A stretch of 64,000 nucleotides of DNA from Pleodorina starrii (GCA_030267565.1 BRXU01000052.1:1-64000); one strand, 5' to 3'; positions 13,101 through 27,069 are shown, numbered from the stretch's first letter. Notes: generated from the letters alone by a model not told the origin. Made by a program: numbers and translations.

Positions 13101-16100
13101 TTGTGCACGCTAGGACAGGTCCATGGCGACAACCCAGCGCGCGGCTGGCGACGCGCACATCGAAGATGCATGCGAGCACTCGGGTTTTGGCAATTCATTC
13201 GCAAGCTGTGGCATGGATCGTTCATACCATGGTGAAAACCGCCCATCCCATCAGCACTGGGCACGTAAGCACCATTGGGCCAGATCAGTAGTACGGTGGG
13301 GGACCACGTGCGAACCCCTGGTGACGATCTGTACCAATTTTCCTGCGCGGGCACATGCCTGCGGTGCACTACAGCAGACACCCTACCGGGGTTTGCGGAT
13401 GCGAGGATGAGGATGAGGATGAGGGCGGGAGGGGGGGCGGGGCGAGGCCAGGCCAGGCCAGGGAACCGATGCCCAGCCTGCTGATGACTGAGTGGCCAGC
13501 CTGGAACGAACGTGCGGGACAGAGTGGGTGAGCGGAGGTACGGTAGGTTGCGCTACTGCTGCTGCGGTTCCGTTCCATTCGCCCGGCCGATTCCCCGCTG
13601 CTGTGTGTAATCGATCAAAGCGCGGGCAAGCAAAGGTAGACGCGCGTGTATGTGCGTGTGTGTGCGTGTGCGTGTAGTAAGTGTCGTACAAGATATGCAC
13701 GGTCTGAAGTCCAGGCCCGCCCCGCCCACCGACCCTGCTGGATCCGTAGCCGGCCAACGAATGTACGTTCGTTTTGTGCACGCTAGGACAGGTCCATGGC
13801 GGCAACCCAGCGCGCGGCTGGCGACGCGCACATCGAAGATGCATGCGAGCACCAGGGTTTTGGCAATTCATTCGCAAGCTGTGGCATGGATCGTTCATAC
13901 CATGGTGAAAACCGCCCATCCCATCAGCACTGGGCACGTAAGCACCATTGGGCCAGATCAGTAGTACGGTGGGGGACCACGTGCGAACCCCTGGTGACGA
14001 TCTGTACCAATTTTCCTGCGCGGGCACATGCCTGCGGTGCACTACAGCAGACACCCTACCGGGGTTTGCGGATGCGAGGATGAGGATGAGGATGAGGGCG
14101 GGAGGGGGGGCGGGGCGAGGCCAGGCCAGGCCAGGGAACCGATGCCCAGCCTGCTGATGACTGAGTGGCCAGCCTGGAACGAACGTGCGGGACAGAGTGG
14201 GTGAGCGGAGGTACGGTAGGTTGCGCTACTGCTGCTGCGGTTCCGTTCCATTCGCCCGGCCGATTCCCCGCTGCTGTGTGTAATCGATCAAAGCGCGGGC
14301 AAGCAAAGGTAGACGCGCGTGTATGTGCGTGTGTGTGCGTGTGCGTGTAGTAAGTGTCGTACAAGATATGCACGGTCTGAAGTCCAGGCCCGCCCCGCCC
14401 ACCGACCCTGCTGGATCCGTAGCCGGCCAACGAATGTACGTTCGTTTTGTGCACGCTAGGACAGGTCCATGGCGGCAACCCAGCGCGCGGCTGGCGACGC
14501 GCACATCGAAGATGCATGCGAGCACCAGGGTTTTGGCAATTCATTCGCACGCCGTGGCATGGATCGTTCATACCATGGTGAAAACCGCCCATCCCATCAG
14601 CACTGGGCACGTAAGCACCATTGGGCCAGATCAGTAGTACGGTGGGGGACCACGTGCGAACCCCTGGTGACGATCTGTACCAATTTTCCTGCGCGGGCAC
14701 ATGCCTGCGGTGCACTACAGCAGACACCCTACCGGGGTTTGCGGATGCGAGGATGAGGATGAGGATGAGGGCGGGAGGGGGGGCGGGGCGAGGCCAGGCC
14801 AGGCCAGGGAACCGATGCCCAGCCTGCTGATGACTGAGTGGCCAGCCTGGAACGAACGTGCGGGACAGAGTGGGTGAGCGGAGGTACGGTAGGTTGCGCT
14901 ACTGCTGCTGCGGTTCCGTTCCATTCGCCCGGCCGATTCCCCGCTGCTGTGTGTAATCGATCAAAGCGCGGGCAAGCAAAGGTAGACGCGCGTGTATGTG
15001 CGTGTGTGTGCGTGTGCGTGTAGTAAGTGTCGTACAAGATATGCACGGTCTGAAGTCCAGGCCCGCCCCGCCCACCGACCCTGCTGGATCCGTAGCCGGC
15101 CAACGAATGTACGTTCGTTTTGTGCACGCTAGGACAGGTCCATGGCGGCAACCCAGCGCGCGGCTGGCGACGCGCACATCGAAGATGCATGCGAGCACTC
15201 GGGTTTTGGCAATTCATTCGCACGCCGTGGCATGGATCGTTCATACCATGGTGAAAACCGCCCATCCCATCAGCACTGGGCACGTAAGCACCATTGGGCC
15301 AGATCAGTAGTACGGTGGGGGACCACGTGCGAACCCCTGGTGACGATCTGTACCAATTTTCCTGCGCGGGCACATGCCTGCGGTGCACTACAGCAGACAC
15401 CCTACCGGGGTTTGCGGATGCGAGGATGAGGATGAGGATGAGGGCGGGAGGGGGGGCGGGGCGAGGCCAGGCCAGGCCAGGGAACCGATGCCCAGCCTGC
15501 TGATGACTGAGTGGCCAGCCTGGAACGAACGTGCGGGACAGAGTGGGTGAGCGGAGGTACGGTAGGTTGCGCTACTGCTGCTGCGGTTCCGTTCCATTCG
15601 CCCGGCCGATTCCCCGCTGCTGTGTGTAATCGATCAAAGCGCGGGCAAGCAAAGGTAGACGCGCGTGTATGTGCGTGTGTGTGCGTGTGCGTGTAGTAAG
15701 TGTCGTACAAGATATGCACGGTCTGAAGTCCAGGCCCGCCCCGCCCACCGACCCTGCTGGATCCGTAGCCGGCCAACGAATGTACGTTCGTTTTGTGCAC
15801 GCTAGGACAGGTCCATGGCGACAACCCAGCGCGCGGCTGGCGACGCGCACATCGAAGATGCATGCGAGCACTCGGGTTTTGGCAATTCATTCGCAAGCTG
15901 TGGCATGGATCGTTCATACCATGGTGAAAACCGCCCATCCCATCAGCACTGGGCACGTAAGCACCATTGGGCCAGATCAGTAGTACGGTGGGGGACCACG
16001 TGCGAACCCCTGGTGACGATCTGTACCAATTTTCCTGCGCGGGCACATGCCTGCGGTGCACTACAGCAGACACCCTACCGGGGTTTGCGGATGCGAGGAT

Positions 16101-19100
16101 GAGGATGAGGATGAGGGCGGGAGGGGGGGCGGGGCGAGGCCAGGCCAGGCCAGGGAACCGATGCCCAGCCTGCTGATGACTGAGTGGCCAGCCTGGAACG
16201 AACGTGCGGGACAGAGTGGGTGAGCGGAGGTACGGTAGGTTGCGCTACTGCTGCTGCGGTTCCGTTCCATTCGCCCGGCCGATTCCCCGCTGCTGTGTGT
16301 AATCGATCAAAGCGCGGGCAAGCAAAGGTAGACGCGCGTGTATGTGCGTGTGTGTGCGTGTGCGTGTAGTAAGTGTCGTACAAGATATGCACGGTCTGAA
16401 GTCCAGGCCCGCCCCGCCCACCGACCCTGCTGGATCCGTAGCCGGCCAACGAATGTACGTTCGTTTTGTGCACGCTAGGACAGGTCCATGGCGGCAACCC
16501 AGCGCGCGGCTGGCGACGCGCACATCGAAGATGCATGCGAGCACCAGGGTTTTGGCAATTCATTTGCACGCCGTGGCATGGATCGTTCATACCATGGTGA
16601 AAACCGCCCATCCCATCAGCACTGGGCACGTAAGCACCATTGGGCCAGATCAGTAGTACGGTGGGGGACCACGTGCGAACCCCTGGTGACGATCTGTACC
16701 AATTTTCCTGCGCGGGCACATGCCTGCGGTGCACTACAGCAGACACCCTACCGGGGTTTGCGGATGCGAGGATGAGGATGAGGATGAGGGCGGGAGGGGG
16801 GGCGGGGCGAGGCCAGGCCAGGCCAGGGAACCGATGCCCAGCCTGCTGATGACTGAGTGGCCAGCCTGGAACGAACGTGCGGGACAGAGTGGGTGAGCGG
16901 AGGTACGGTAGGTTGCGCTACTGCTGCTGCGGTTCCGTTCCATTCGCCCGGCCGATTCCCCGCTGCTGTGTGTAATCGATCAAAGCGCGGGCAAGCAAAG
17001 GTAGACGCGCGTGTATGTGCGTGTGTGTGCGTGTGCGTGTAGTAAGTGTCGTACAAGATATGCACGGTCTGAAGTCCAGGCCCGCCCCGCCCACCGACCC
17101 TGCTGGATCCGTAGCCGGCCAACGAATGTACGTTCGTTTTGTGCACGCTAGGACAGGTCCATGGCGACAACCCAGCGTGCGGCTGGCGACGCGCACATCG
17201 AAGATGCATGCGAGCACTCGGGTTTTGGCAATTCATTCGCAAGCTGTGGCATGGATCGTTCATACCATGGTGAAAACCGCCCATCCCATCAGCACTGGGC
17301 ACGTAAGCACCATTGGGCCAGATCAGTAGTACGGTGGGGGACCACGTGCGAACCCCTGGTGACGATCTGTACCAATTTTCCTGCGCGGGCACATGCCTGC
17401 GGTGCACTACAGCAGACACCCTACCGGGGTTTGCGGATGCGAGGATGAGGATGAGGATGAGGGCGGGAGGGGGGGCGGGGCGAGGCCAGGCCAGGCCAGG
17501 GAACCGATGCCCAGCCTGCTGATGACTGAGTGGCCAGCCTGGAACGAACGTGCGGGACAGAGTGGGTGAGCGGAGGTACGGTAGGTTGCGCTACTGCTGC
17601 TGCGGTTCCGTTCCATTCGCCCGGCCGATTCCCCGCTGCTGTGTGTAATCGATCAAAGCGCGGGCAAGCAAAGGTAGACGCGCGTGTATGTGCGTGTGTG
17701 TGCGTGTGCGTGTAGTAAGTGTCGTACAAGATATGCACGGTCTGAAGTCCAGGCCCACCCCGCCCACCGACCCTGCTGGATCCGTAGCCGGCCAACGAAT
17801 GTACGTTCGTTTTGTGCACGCTAGGACAGGTCCATGGCGGCAACCCAGCGCGCGGCTGGCGACGCGCACATCGAAGATGCATGCGAGCACCAGGGTTTTG
17901 GCAATTCATTCATTCGCACGCCGTGGCATGGATCGTTCATACCATGGTGAAAACCGCCCATCCCATCAGCACTGGGCACGTAAGCACCATTGGGCCAGAT
18001 CAGTAGTACGGTGGGGGACCACGTGCGAACCCCTGGTGACGATCTGTACCAATTTTCCTGCGCGGGCACATGCCTGCGGTGCACTACAGCAGACACCCTA
18101 CCGGGGTTTGCGGATGCGAGGATGAGGATGAGGATGAGGGCGGGAGGGGGGGCGGGGCGAGGCCAGGCCAGGCCAGGGAACCGATGCCCAGCCTGCTGAT
18201 GACTGAGTGGCCAGCCTGGAACGAACGTGCGGGACAGAGTGGGTGAGCGGAGGTACGGTAGGTTGCGCTACTGCTGCTGCGGTTCCGTTCCATTCGCCCG
18301 GCCGATTCCCCGCTGCTGTGTGTAATCGATCAAAGCGCGGGCAAGCAAAGGTAGACACGCGTGTATGTGCGTGTGTGTGCGTGTGCGTGTAGTAAGTGTC
18401 GTACAAGATATGCACGGTCTGAAGTCCAGGCCCGCCCCGCCCACCGACCCTGCTGGATCCGTAGCCGGCCAACGAATGTACGTTCGTTTTGTGCACGCTA
18501 GGACAGGTCCATGGCGACAACCCAGCACGCGGCTGGCGACGCGCACATTGAAGATGCATGCGAGCACTCGGGTTTTGGCAATTCATTCGCAAGCTGTGGC
18601 ATGGATCGTTCATACCATGGTGAAAACCGCCCATCCCATCAGCACTGGGCACGTAAGCACCATTGGGCCAGATCAGTAGTACGGTGGGGGACCACGTGCG
18701 AACCCCTGGTGACGATCTGTACCAATTTTCCTGCGCGGGCACATGCCTGCGGTGCACTACAGCAGACACCCTACCGGGGTTTGCGGATGCGAGGATGAGG
18801 ATGAGGATGAGGGCGGGAGGGGGGGCGGGGCGAGGCCAGGCCAGGCCAGGGAACCGATGCCCAGCCTGCTGATGACTGAGTGGCCAGCCTGGAACGAACG
18901 TGCGGGACAGAGTGGGTGAGCGGAGGTACGGTAGGTTGCGCTACTGCTGCTGCGGTTCCGTTCCATTCGCCCGGCCGATTCCCCGCTGCTGTGTGTAATC
19001 GATCAAAGCGCGGGCAAGCAAAGGTAGACGCGCGTGTATGTGCGTGTGTGTGCGTGTGCGTGTAGTAAGTGTCGTACAAGATATGCACGGTCTGAAGTCC

Positions 19101-22100
19101 AGGCCCGCCCCGCCCACCGACCCTGCTGGATCCGTAGCCGGCCAACGAATGTACGTTCGTTTTGTGCACGCTAGGACAGGTCCATGGCGGCAACCCAGCG
19201 CGCGGCTGGCGACGCGCACATCGAAGATGCATGCGAGCACCAGGGTTTTGGCAATTCATTCGCACGCCGTGGCATGGATCGTTCATACCATGGTGAAAAC
19301 CGCCCATCCCATCCACACTGGGCACGTAAGCACCATTGGGCCAGATCAGTAGTACGGTGGGGGACCACGTGCGAACCCCTGGTGACGATCTGTACCAATT
19401 TTCCTGCGCGGGCACATGCCTGCGGTGCACTACAGCAGACACCCTACCGGGGTTTGCGGATGCGAGGATGAGGATGAGGGCGGGAGGGGGGGCGGGGCGA
19501 GGCCAGGCCAGGCCAGGGAACCGATGCCCAGCCTGCTGATGACTGAGTGGCCAGCCTGGAACGAACGTGCGGGACAGAGTGGGTGAGCGGAGGTACGGTA
19601 GGTTGCGCTACTGCTGCTGCGGTTCCGTTCCATTCGCCCGGCCGATTCCCCGCTGCTGTGTGTAATCGATCAAAGCGCGGGCAAGCAAAGGTAGACGCGC
19701 GTGTATGTGCGTGTGTGTGCGTGTGCGTGTAGTAAGTGTCGTACAAGATATGCACGGTCTGAAGTCCAGGCCCGCCCCGCCCACCGACCCTGCTGGATCC
19801 GTAGCCGGCCAACGAATGTACGTTCGTTTTGTGCACGCTAGGACAGGTCCATGGCGGCAACCCAGCGCGCGGCTGGCGACGCGCACATCGAAGATGCATG
19901 CGAGCACCAGGGTTTTGGCAATTCATTCGCACGCCGTGGCATGGATCGTTCATACCATGGTGAAAACCGCCCATCCCATCAGCACTGGGCACGTAAGCAC
20001 CATTGGGCCAGATCAGTAGTACGGTGGGGGACCACGTGTGAACCCCTGGTGACGATCTGTACCAATTTTCCTGCGCGGGCACATGCCTGCGGTGCACTAC
20101 AGCAGACACCCTACCGGGGTTTGCGGATGCGAGGATGAGGATGAGGATGAGGGCGGGAGGGGGGGCGGGGCGAGGCCAGGCCAGGCCAGGGAACCGATGC
20201 CCAGCCTGCTGATGACTGAGTGGCCAGCCTGGAACGAACGTGCGGGACAGAGTGGGTGAGCGGAGGTACGGTAGGTTGCGCTACTGCTGCTGCGGTTCCG
20301 TTCCATTCGCCCGGCCGATTCCCCGCTGCTGTGTGTAATCGATCAAAGTGCGGGCAAGCAAAGGTAGACGCGCGTGTATGTGCGTGTGTGTGCGTGTGCG
20401 TGTAGTAAGTGTCGTACAAGATATGCACGGTCTGAAGTCCAGGCCCGCCCCGCCCACCGACCCTGCTGGATCCGTAGCCGGCCAACGAATGTACGTTCGT
20501 TTTGTGCACGCTAGGACAGGTCCATGGCGGCAACCCAGCGCGCGGCTGGCGACGCGCACATCGAAGATGCATGCGAGCACCAGGGTTTTGGCAATTCATT
20601 CATTCGCAAGCAGTGGCATGGATCGTTCATACCATGGTGAAAACCGCCCATCCCATCAGCGCTGGGCACGTAAGCACCATTGGGCCAGATCAGTAGTACG
20701 GTGGGGGACCACGTGCGAACCCCTGGTGACGATCTGTACCAATTTTCCTGCGCGGGCACATGCCTGCGGTGCACTACAGCAGACACCCTACCGGGGTTTG
20801 CGGATGCGAGGATGAGGATGAGGATGAGGGCGGGAGGGGGGGCGGGGCGAGGCCAGGCCAGGCCAGGGAACCGATGCCCAGCCTGCTGATGACTGAGTGG
20901 CCAGCCTGGAACGAACGTGCGGGACAGAGTGGGTGAGCGGAGGTACGGTAGGTTGCGCTACTGCTGCTGCGGTTCCGTTCCATTCGCCCGGCCGATTCCC
21001 CGCTGCTGTGTGTAATCGATCAAAGTGCGGGCAAGCAAAGGTAGACGCGCGTGTATGTGCGTGTGTGTGCGTGTGCGTGTAGTAAGTGTCGTACAAGATA
21101 TGCACGGTCTGAAGTCCAGGCCCGCCCCGCCCACCGACCCTGCTGGATCCGTAGCCGGCCAACGAATGTACGTTCGTTTTGTGCACGCTAGGACAGGTCC
21201 ATGGCGGCAACCCAGCGCGCGGCTGGCGACGCGCACATCGAAGATGCATGCGAGCACCAGGGTTTTGGCAATTCATTCGCACGCCGTGGCATGGATCGTT
21301 CATACCATGGTGAAAACCGCCCATCCCATCAGCACTGGGCACGTAAGCACCATTGGGCCAGATCAGTAGTACGGTGGGGGACCACGTGCGAACCCCTGGT
21401 GACGATCTGTACCAATTTTCCTGCGCGGGCACATGCCTGCGGTGCACTACAGCAGACACCCTACCGGGGTTTGCGGATGCGAGGATGAGGATGAGGATGA
21501 GGGCGGGAGGGGGGGCGGGGCGAGGCCAGGCCAGGCCAGGGAACCGATGCCCAGCCTGCTGATGACTGAGTGGCCAGCCTGGAACGAACGTGCGGGACAG
21601 AGTGGGTGAGCGGAGGTACGGTAGGTTGCGCTACTGCTGCTGCGGTTCCGTTCCATTCGCCCGGCCGATTCCCCGCTGCTGTGTGTAATCGATCAAAGTG
21701 CGGGCAAGCAAAGGTAGACGCGCGTGTATGTGCGTGTGTGTGCGTGTGCGTGTAGTAAGTGTCGTACAAGATATGCACGGTCTGAAGTCCAGGCCCGCCC
21801 CGCCCACCGACCCTGCTGGATCCGTAGCCGGCCAACGAATGTACGTTCGTTTTGTGCACGCTAGGACAGGTCCATGGCGGCAACCCAGCGCGCGGCTGGC
21901 GACGCGCACATCGAAGATGCATGCGAGCACCAGGGTTTTGGCAATTCATTCGCACGCCGTGGCATGGATCGTTCATACCATGGTGAAAACCGCCCATCCC
22001 ATCAGCACTGGGCACGTAAGCACCATTGGGCCAGATCAGTAGTACGGTGGGGGACCACGTGCGAACCCCTGGTGACGATCTGTACCAATTTTCCTGCGCG

Positions 22101-24033
22101 GGCACATGCCTGCGGTGCACTACAGCAGACACCCTACCGGGGTTTGCGGATGCGAGGATGAGGATGAGGGCGGGAGGGGGGGCGGGGCGAGGCCAGGCCA
22201 GGCCAGGGAACCGATGCCCAGCCTGCTGATGACTGAGTGGCCAGCCTGGAACGAACGTGCGGGACAGAGTGGGTGAGCGGAGGTACGGTAGGTTGCGCTA
22301 CTGCTGCTGCGGTTCCGTTCCATTCGCCCGGCCGATTCCCCGCTGCTGTGTGTAATCGATCAAAGCGCGGGCAAGCAAAGGTAGACACGCGTGTATGTGC
22401 GTGTGTGTGCGTGTGCGTGTAGTAAGTGTCGTACAAGATATGCACGGTCTGAAGTCCAGGCCCGCCCCGCCCACCGACCCTGCTGGATCCGTAGCCGGCC
22501 AACGAATGTACGTTCGTTTTGTGCACGCTAGGACAGGTCCATGGCGGCAACCCAGCGCGCGGCTGGCGACGCGCACATCGAAGATGCATGCGAGCACTAG
22601 GGTTTAGGCAATTCATTCGCAAGCAGTGGCATGGATCGTTCATACCATGGTGAAAACCGCCCATCCCATCAGCACTGGGCACGTAAGCACCATTGGGCCA
22701 GATCAGTAGTACGGTGGGGGACCACGTGCGAACCCCTGGTGACGATCTGTACCAATTTTCCTGCGCGGGCACATGCCTGCGGTGCACTACAGCAGACACC
22801 CTACCGGGGTTTGCGGATGCGAGGATGAGGATGAGGATGAGGGCGGGAGGGGGGGCGGGGCGAGGCCAGGCCAGGCCAGGGAACCGATGCCCAGCCTGCT
22901 GATGACTGAGTGGCCAGCCTGGAACGAACGTGCGGGACAGAGTGGGTGAGCGGAGGTACGGTAGGTTGCGCTACTGCTGCTGCGGTTCCGTTCCATTCGC
23001 CCGGCCGATTCCCCGCTGCTGTGTGTAATCGATCAAAGTGCGGGCAAGCAAAGGTAGACGCGCGTGTATGTGCGTGTGTGTGCGTGTGCGTGTAGTAAGT
23101 GTCGTACAAGATATGCACGGTCTGAAGTCCAGGCCCGCCCCGCCCACCGACCCTGCTGGATCCGTAGCCGGCCAACGAATGTACGTTCGTTTTGTGCACG
23201 CTAGGACAGGTCCATGGCGGCAACCCAGCGCGCGGCTGGCGACGCGCACATCGAAGATGCATGCGAGCACTAGGGTTTAGGCAATTCATTCGCAAGCAGT
23301 GGCACGGATCGTTCATACCATGGTGAAAACCGCCCATCCCATCAGCACTGGGCACGGAAGCACCATTGGGCCAGATCAGTAGTACGGTGGGGGACCACGT
23401 GCGAACCCCTGGTGACGATCTGTACCAATTTTCCTGCGCGGGCACATGCCTGCGGTGCACTACAGCAGACACCCTACCGGGGTTTGCGGATGCGAGGATG
23501 AGGATGAGGATGAGGGCGGGAGGGGGGGCGGGGCGAGGCCAGGCCAGGCCAGGGAACCGATGCCCAGCCTGCTGATGACTGAGTGGCCAGCCTGGAACGA
23601 ACGTGCGGGACAGAGTGGGTGAGCGGAGGTACGGTAGGTTGCGCTACTGCTGCTGCGGTTCCGTTCCATTCGCCCGGCCGATTCCCCGCTGCTGTGTGTA
23701 ATCGATCAAAGCGCGGGCAAGCAAAGGTAGACGCGCGTGTATGTGCGTGTGTGTGCGTGTGCGTGTAGTAAGTGTCGTACAAGATATGCACGGTCTGAAG
23801 TCCAGGCCCGCCCCGCCCACCGACCCTGCTGGATCCGTAGCCGGCCAACGAATGTACGTTCGTTTTGTGCACGCTAGGACAGGTCCATGGCGGCAACCCA
23901 GCGCACGGCTGGCGACGCGCACATCGAAGATGCATGCGAGCACCAGGGTTTTGGCAATTCATTCGCACGCCGTGGCATGGATCGTTCATACCATGGTGAA
24001 AACCGCCCATCCCATCAGCACTGGGCACGTAAG

Positions 24034-25666
24034 CACCATTGGGCCAGATCAGTAGTACGGTGGGGGACCACGTGCGAACCCCTGGTGACGATCTGTACCA
24101 ATTTTCCTGCGCGGGCACATGCCTGCGGTGCACTACAGCAGACACCCTACCGGGGTTTGCGGATGCGAGGATGAGGATGAGGATGAGGGCGGGAGGGGGG
24201 GCGGGGCGAGGCCAGGCCAGGCCAGGGAACCGATGCCCAGCCTGCTGATGACTGAGTGGCCAGCCTGGAACGAACGTGCGGGACAGAGTGGGTGAGCGGA
24301 GGTACGGTAGGTTGCGCTACTGCTGCTGCGGTTCCGTTCCATTCGCCCGGCCGATTCCCCGCTGCTGTGTGTAATCGATCAAAGTGCGGGCAAGCAAAGG
24401 TAGACGCGCGTGTATGTGCGTGTGTGTGCGTGTGCGTGTAGTAAGTGTCGTACAAGATATGCACGGTCTGAAGTCCAGGCCCGCCCCGCCCACCGACCCT
24501 GCTGGATCCGTAGCCGGCCAACGAATGTACGTTCGTTTTGTGCACGCTAGGACAGGTCCATGGCGGCAACCCAGCGCGCGGCTGGCGACGCGCACATCGA
24601 AGATGCATGCGAGCACTAGGGTTTAGGCAATTCATTCGCAAGCAGTGGCACGGATCGTTCATACCATGGTGAAAACCGCCCATCCCATCAGCACTGGGCA
24701 CGGAAGCACCATTGGGCCAGATCAGTAGTACGGTGGGGGACCACGTGCGAACCCCTGGTGACGATCTGTACCAATTTTCCTGCGCGGGCACATGCCTGCG
24801 GTGCACTACAGCAGACACCCTACCGGGGTTTGCGGATGCGAGGATGAGGATGAGGATGAGGGCGGGAGGGGGGGCGGGGCGAGGCCAGGCCAGGCCAGGG
24901 AACCGATGCCCAGCCTGCTGATGACTGAGTGGCCAGCCTGGAACGAACGTGCGGGACAGAGTGGGTGAGCGGAGGTACGGTAGGTTGCGCTACTGCCGCT
25001 GCGGTTCCGTTCCATTCGCCCGGCCGATTCCCCGCTGCTGTGTGTAATCGATCAAAGTGCGGGCAAGCAAAGGTAGACGCGCGTGTATGTGCGTGTGTGT
25101 GCGTGTGCGTGTAGTAAGTGTCGTACAAGATATGCACGGTCTGAAGTCCAGGCCCGCCCCGCCCACCGACCCTGCTGGATCCGTAGCCGGCCAACGAATG
25201 TACGTTCGTTTTGTGCACGCTAGGACAGGTCCATGGCGGCAACCCAGCGTGCGGCTGGCGACGCGCACATCGAAGATGCATGCGAGCACTAGGGTTTAGG
25301 CAATTCATTCGCAAGCAGTGGCATGGATCGTTCATACCATGGTGAAAACCGCCCGTCCCATCAGCACTGGGCACGTAAGCACCATTGGGCCAGATCAGTA
25401 GTACGGTGGGGGACCACGTGCGAACCCCTGGTGACGATCTGTACCAATTTTCCTGCGCGGGCACATGCCTGCGGTGCACTACAGCAGACACCCTACCGGG
25501 GTTTGCGGATGCGAGGATGAGGATGAGGATGAGGGCGGGAGGGGGGGCGGGGCGAGGCCAGGCCAGGCCAGGGAACCGATGCCCAGCCTGCTGATGACTG
25601 AGTGGCCAGCCTGGAACGAACGTGCGGGACAGAGTGGGTGAGCGGAGGTACGGTAGGTTGCGCTAC
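24034..25666. repeat. Left copy of 1,633-bp direct duplication flanking the core
   Basis: This last stretch of the left array matches 55381-57013 at a constant offset of 31,347 bp. The match includes private variants (CTGCCGCTG at 24994/56341, CCCGTCCC at 25352/56699, CACGGAAGC at 24700/56047). I found one difference, GCGTGCGG at 25247 against GCGCGCGG. No other pair of array positions shares this variant set. Confidence 0.85.
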
Positions 25667-26050
25667 CAGGATCACGTACAGGCAGTCATCCCGCACATGC
25701 AGAGCCTGCAGTGTTCGAAAGTTGGTTCTGTCGCAGATGTCTATGCACAGCATAGTCTGGCCACCGTGGCGCGTGACCAGGGAGTCGTTGGCGTCCTCGA
25801 TCACGATGCCCTCTGGCTGAAGGACTTTGAAGATGCGCGTCCTTCCGTCCATGCGCAGCACGTCGGCGATATCCTTGGGCAGCTGGACTCTCTTGCTCTC
25901 TCTTGCACCACTCTTGGTCCGACATAGGGTGAGGAAGTTGCGCTTCCGACTCACGCAGACTTCGTTGTTGCTGCGACGCATCTTGACGGCCCACACGCTG
26001 CGCCCGTCGCAGCGCCTTGTCGACGTCAGGGTCGCCGTCGTCATCGTCAT
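25493..26050 (-). pseudogene. Hypothetical protein truncated at the core/array junction
   Basis: The ATG at 26050 opens a frame whose first ~128 residues are unique sequence with the character of a real protein (acidic, basic and aliphatic stretches around LQPEGIVIEDAND). It then crosses the junction at 25666/25667 and ends with about 57 residues translated from satellite DNA. The native C-terminus therefore appears to be lost. An upstream ATG at 26078 opens a different frame beginning with an Asp-rich stretch and soon turning Arg-rich, so an ancestral N-terminus joined through a frameshift is possible. I do not recognise the family. The alternative is that the fused ORF is expressed as it stands. 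Confidence 0.5.
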
Positions 26051-26355
26051 TTGGTAGCAGCAGAGCAGCAGATGTCATCTATCGGAACTGCGCTTGCACA
26101 TATTTATTTATTGGCAATGCCGTACACACAGGGCCCCAAACCTAAAAAGGGTTCGTGATTTCATATAACCCGTTGGAAGTATTTGGGAGTCATTAAAAAT
26201 ACGGTCGCATCCTGAGCTGCGAATCGCAGTGCCTCTGGCAGCATCCAGCCGAAAAGCCCTCTCTTCAAGTAAGTGTTCTCTAGTATTTTGCACCATGCTG
26301 ACGGAGAGCCTCCCGGAAGCGTTGATATTATCTTGCTCACATTAGCGAATTGCAA
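26051..26355. other. Intergenic region without a supported gene
   Basis: AT-rich spacer between the 5' end of the broken minus gene and the start of the plus gene at 26356. It contains TATTTATTTATT near 26101 and a fragment TTTTGCACCATGCT near 26286 that resembles the loop of the type A palindromes. A 72-codon minus ORF (26161-26379) passes through that fragment and is not convincing. Confidence 0.5.
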
Positions 26356-27069
26356 ATGGAACCCGCAGTGGAATACCATCCCGGGTACTACGATGCATCA
26401 GACTTCCACGAGGATCGCCGGGGACGCCACCAGAGGCTCTACGGATACAGGAGACATATTCGCCCAGTCGCCCAGTCGCCTCCTCGGAACCAGTTCGCGC
26501 CTCCTCGCCGGTTCGCACCTCGGAACCAGTTCGCGCCTCGGAACCAGTTCGCGCCTCGGAACCAGTTCGCGCCTCGGAACCAGTTCGCGCCTCGGAACCA
26601 GTTCGTGCAGCCGCCGCGGTTCGGCCCTCCTCATCACCCCGCGCGACAGCCGGTGGTGCCCATCCATGAAGAAGAGCCTACTAGGGACGCGGATAGGCTG
26701 GTCAACGGCTTTTGGAGGGCCGTGACGCCGGTGACCACCCGGTACCACTTTCGGCGACTGGCTATTGTTGAGTATGATGATGATCTCGAGGAACCATACG
26801 CGCAAGGCACGGAGCTGGTGCGCATCAACGGGCGCGTGCGCAGGCTGCCGGTGTTCGTAATCCGCCCTGGTGACCAGCGCCGCGCGCCCGCGGCCGGATT
26901 CGAGACGGTCGACTTGCAGACCGACGAGCAGGACGACGACGAGCCGGTGGTCAACAGGCATGCCGACGAGCCGGTGGTCAACAGGCATGCCGACGAGCCG
27001 GTGGTCGACAGGCATGCCGACGAGCCGGTCTACGAGCCGGCTGAGCAGATGCTGCGGGGTATGGTTTAG
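26356..27069 (+). CDS. Repeat-rich hypothetical protein (RNQFAP and ADEPVVNRH repeats)
   Basis: A 237-aa protein. I start it at the ATG at 26356; the in-frame TTG two codons earlier is not a likely eukaryotic or viral start. The N-terminal third is basic and Pro/Arg/Phe-rich, with about five tandem RNQFAP hexapeptides (about residues 44-84) encoded by an 18-bp minisatellite. The middle (about 100-185) has ordinary composition and is probably folded. The acidic C-terminus carries three 9-residue ADEPVVNRH/DRH repeats from a 27-bp minisatellite. No signal peptide or membrane segment is visible. A type B palindrome begins 29 bp after the stop. Function unknown; the opposite charge of the two tails suggests a scaffold or nucleic-acid-associated protein, as inference only. 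Confidence 0.65.
   Translation: MEPAVEYHPGYYDASDFHEDRRGRHQRLYGYRRHIRPVAQSPPRNQFAPPRRFAPRNQFAPRNQFAPRNQFAPRNQFAPRNQFVQPPRFGPPHHPARQPVVPIHEEEPTRDADRLVNGFWRAVTPVTTRYHFRRLAIVEYDDDLEEPYAQGTELVRINGRVRRLPVFVIRPGDQRRAPAAGFETVDLQTDEQDDDEPVVNRHADEPVVNRHADEPVVDRHADEPVYEPAEQMLRGMV
26487..26606. repeat. 18-bp in-gene minisatellite
   Basis: CGCCTCGGAACCAGTTCG repeated about five times inside the gene at 26356, encoding RNQFAP. Confidence 0.9.

Larger units (their letters stand above)
1..25666. repeat. Left satellite-like tandem array, ~673-bp monomer
   Basis: About 38 complete monomers plus a truncated last one, head to tail, and running off the left window edge. The commonest monomer is 673 bp; 667-, 676- and 677-bp forms also occur. 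Length differences come from the copy number of a 6-bp GAGGAT block, a 4-bp CATT duplication (for example near 5105 and 7803) and the length of a G run. Monomers are almost identical, with a few recurrent variants (AAAGCG/AAAGTG, CACCAG/CACTCG/CACTAG, AGCACTG/AGCGCTG). Each has a GT/GC alternating stretch, a G-rich stretch and a three-fold GGCCA repeat. Long reading frames are open in several frames, but 1- and 4-bp indels and stop polymorphisms argue against coding. No gene is supported here. Confidence 0.97.

Noticed and set aside
26161..26379. 72-codon minus ORF overlapping the start of the gene at 26356
   Set aside because: It includes a fragment of type A loop sequence and overlaps a better ORF; no family recognised.
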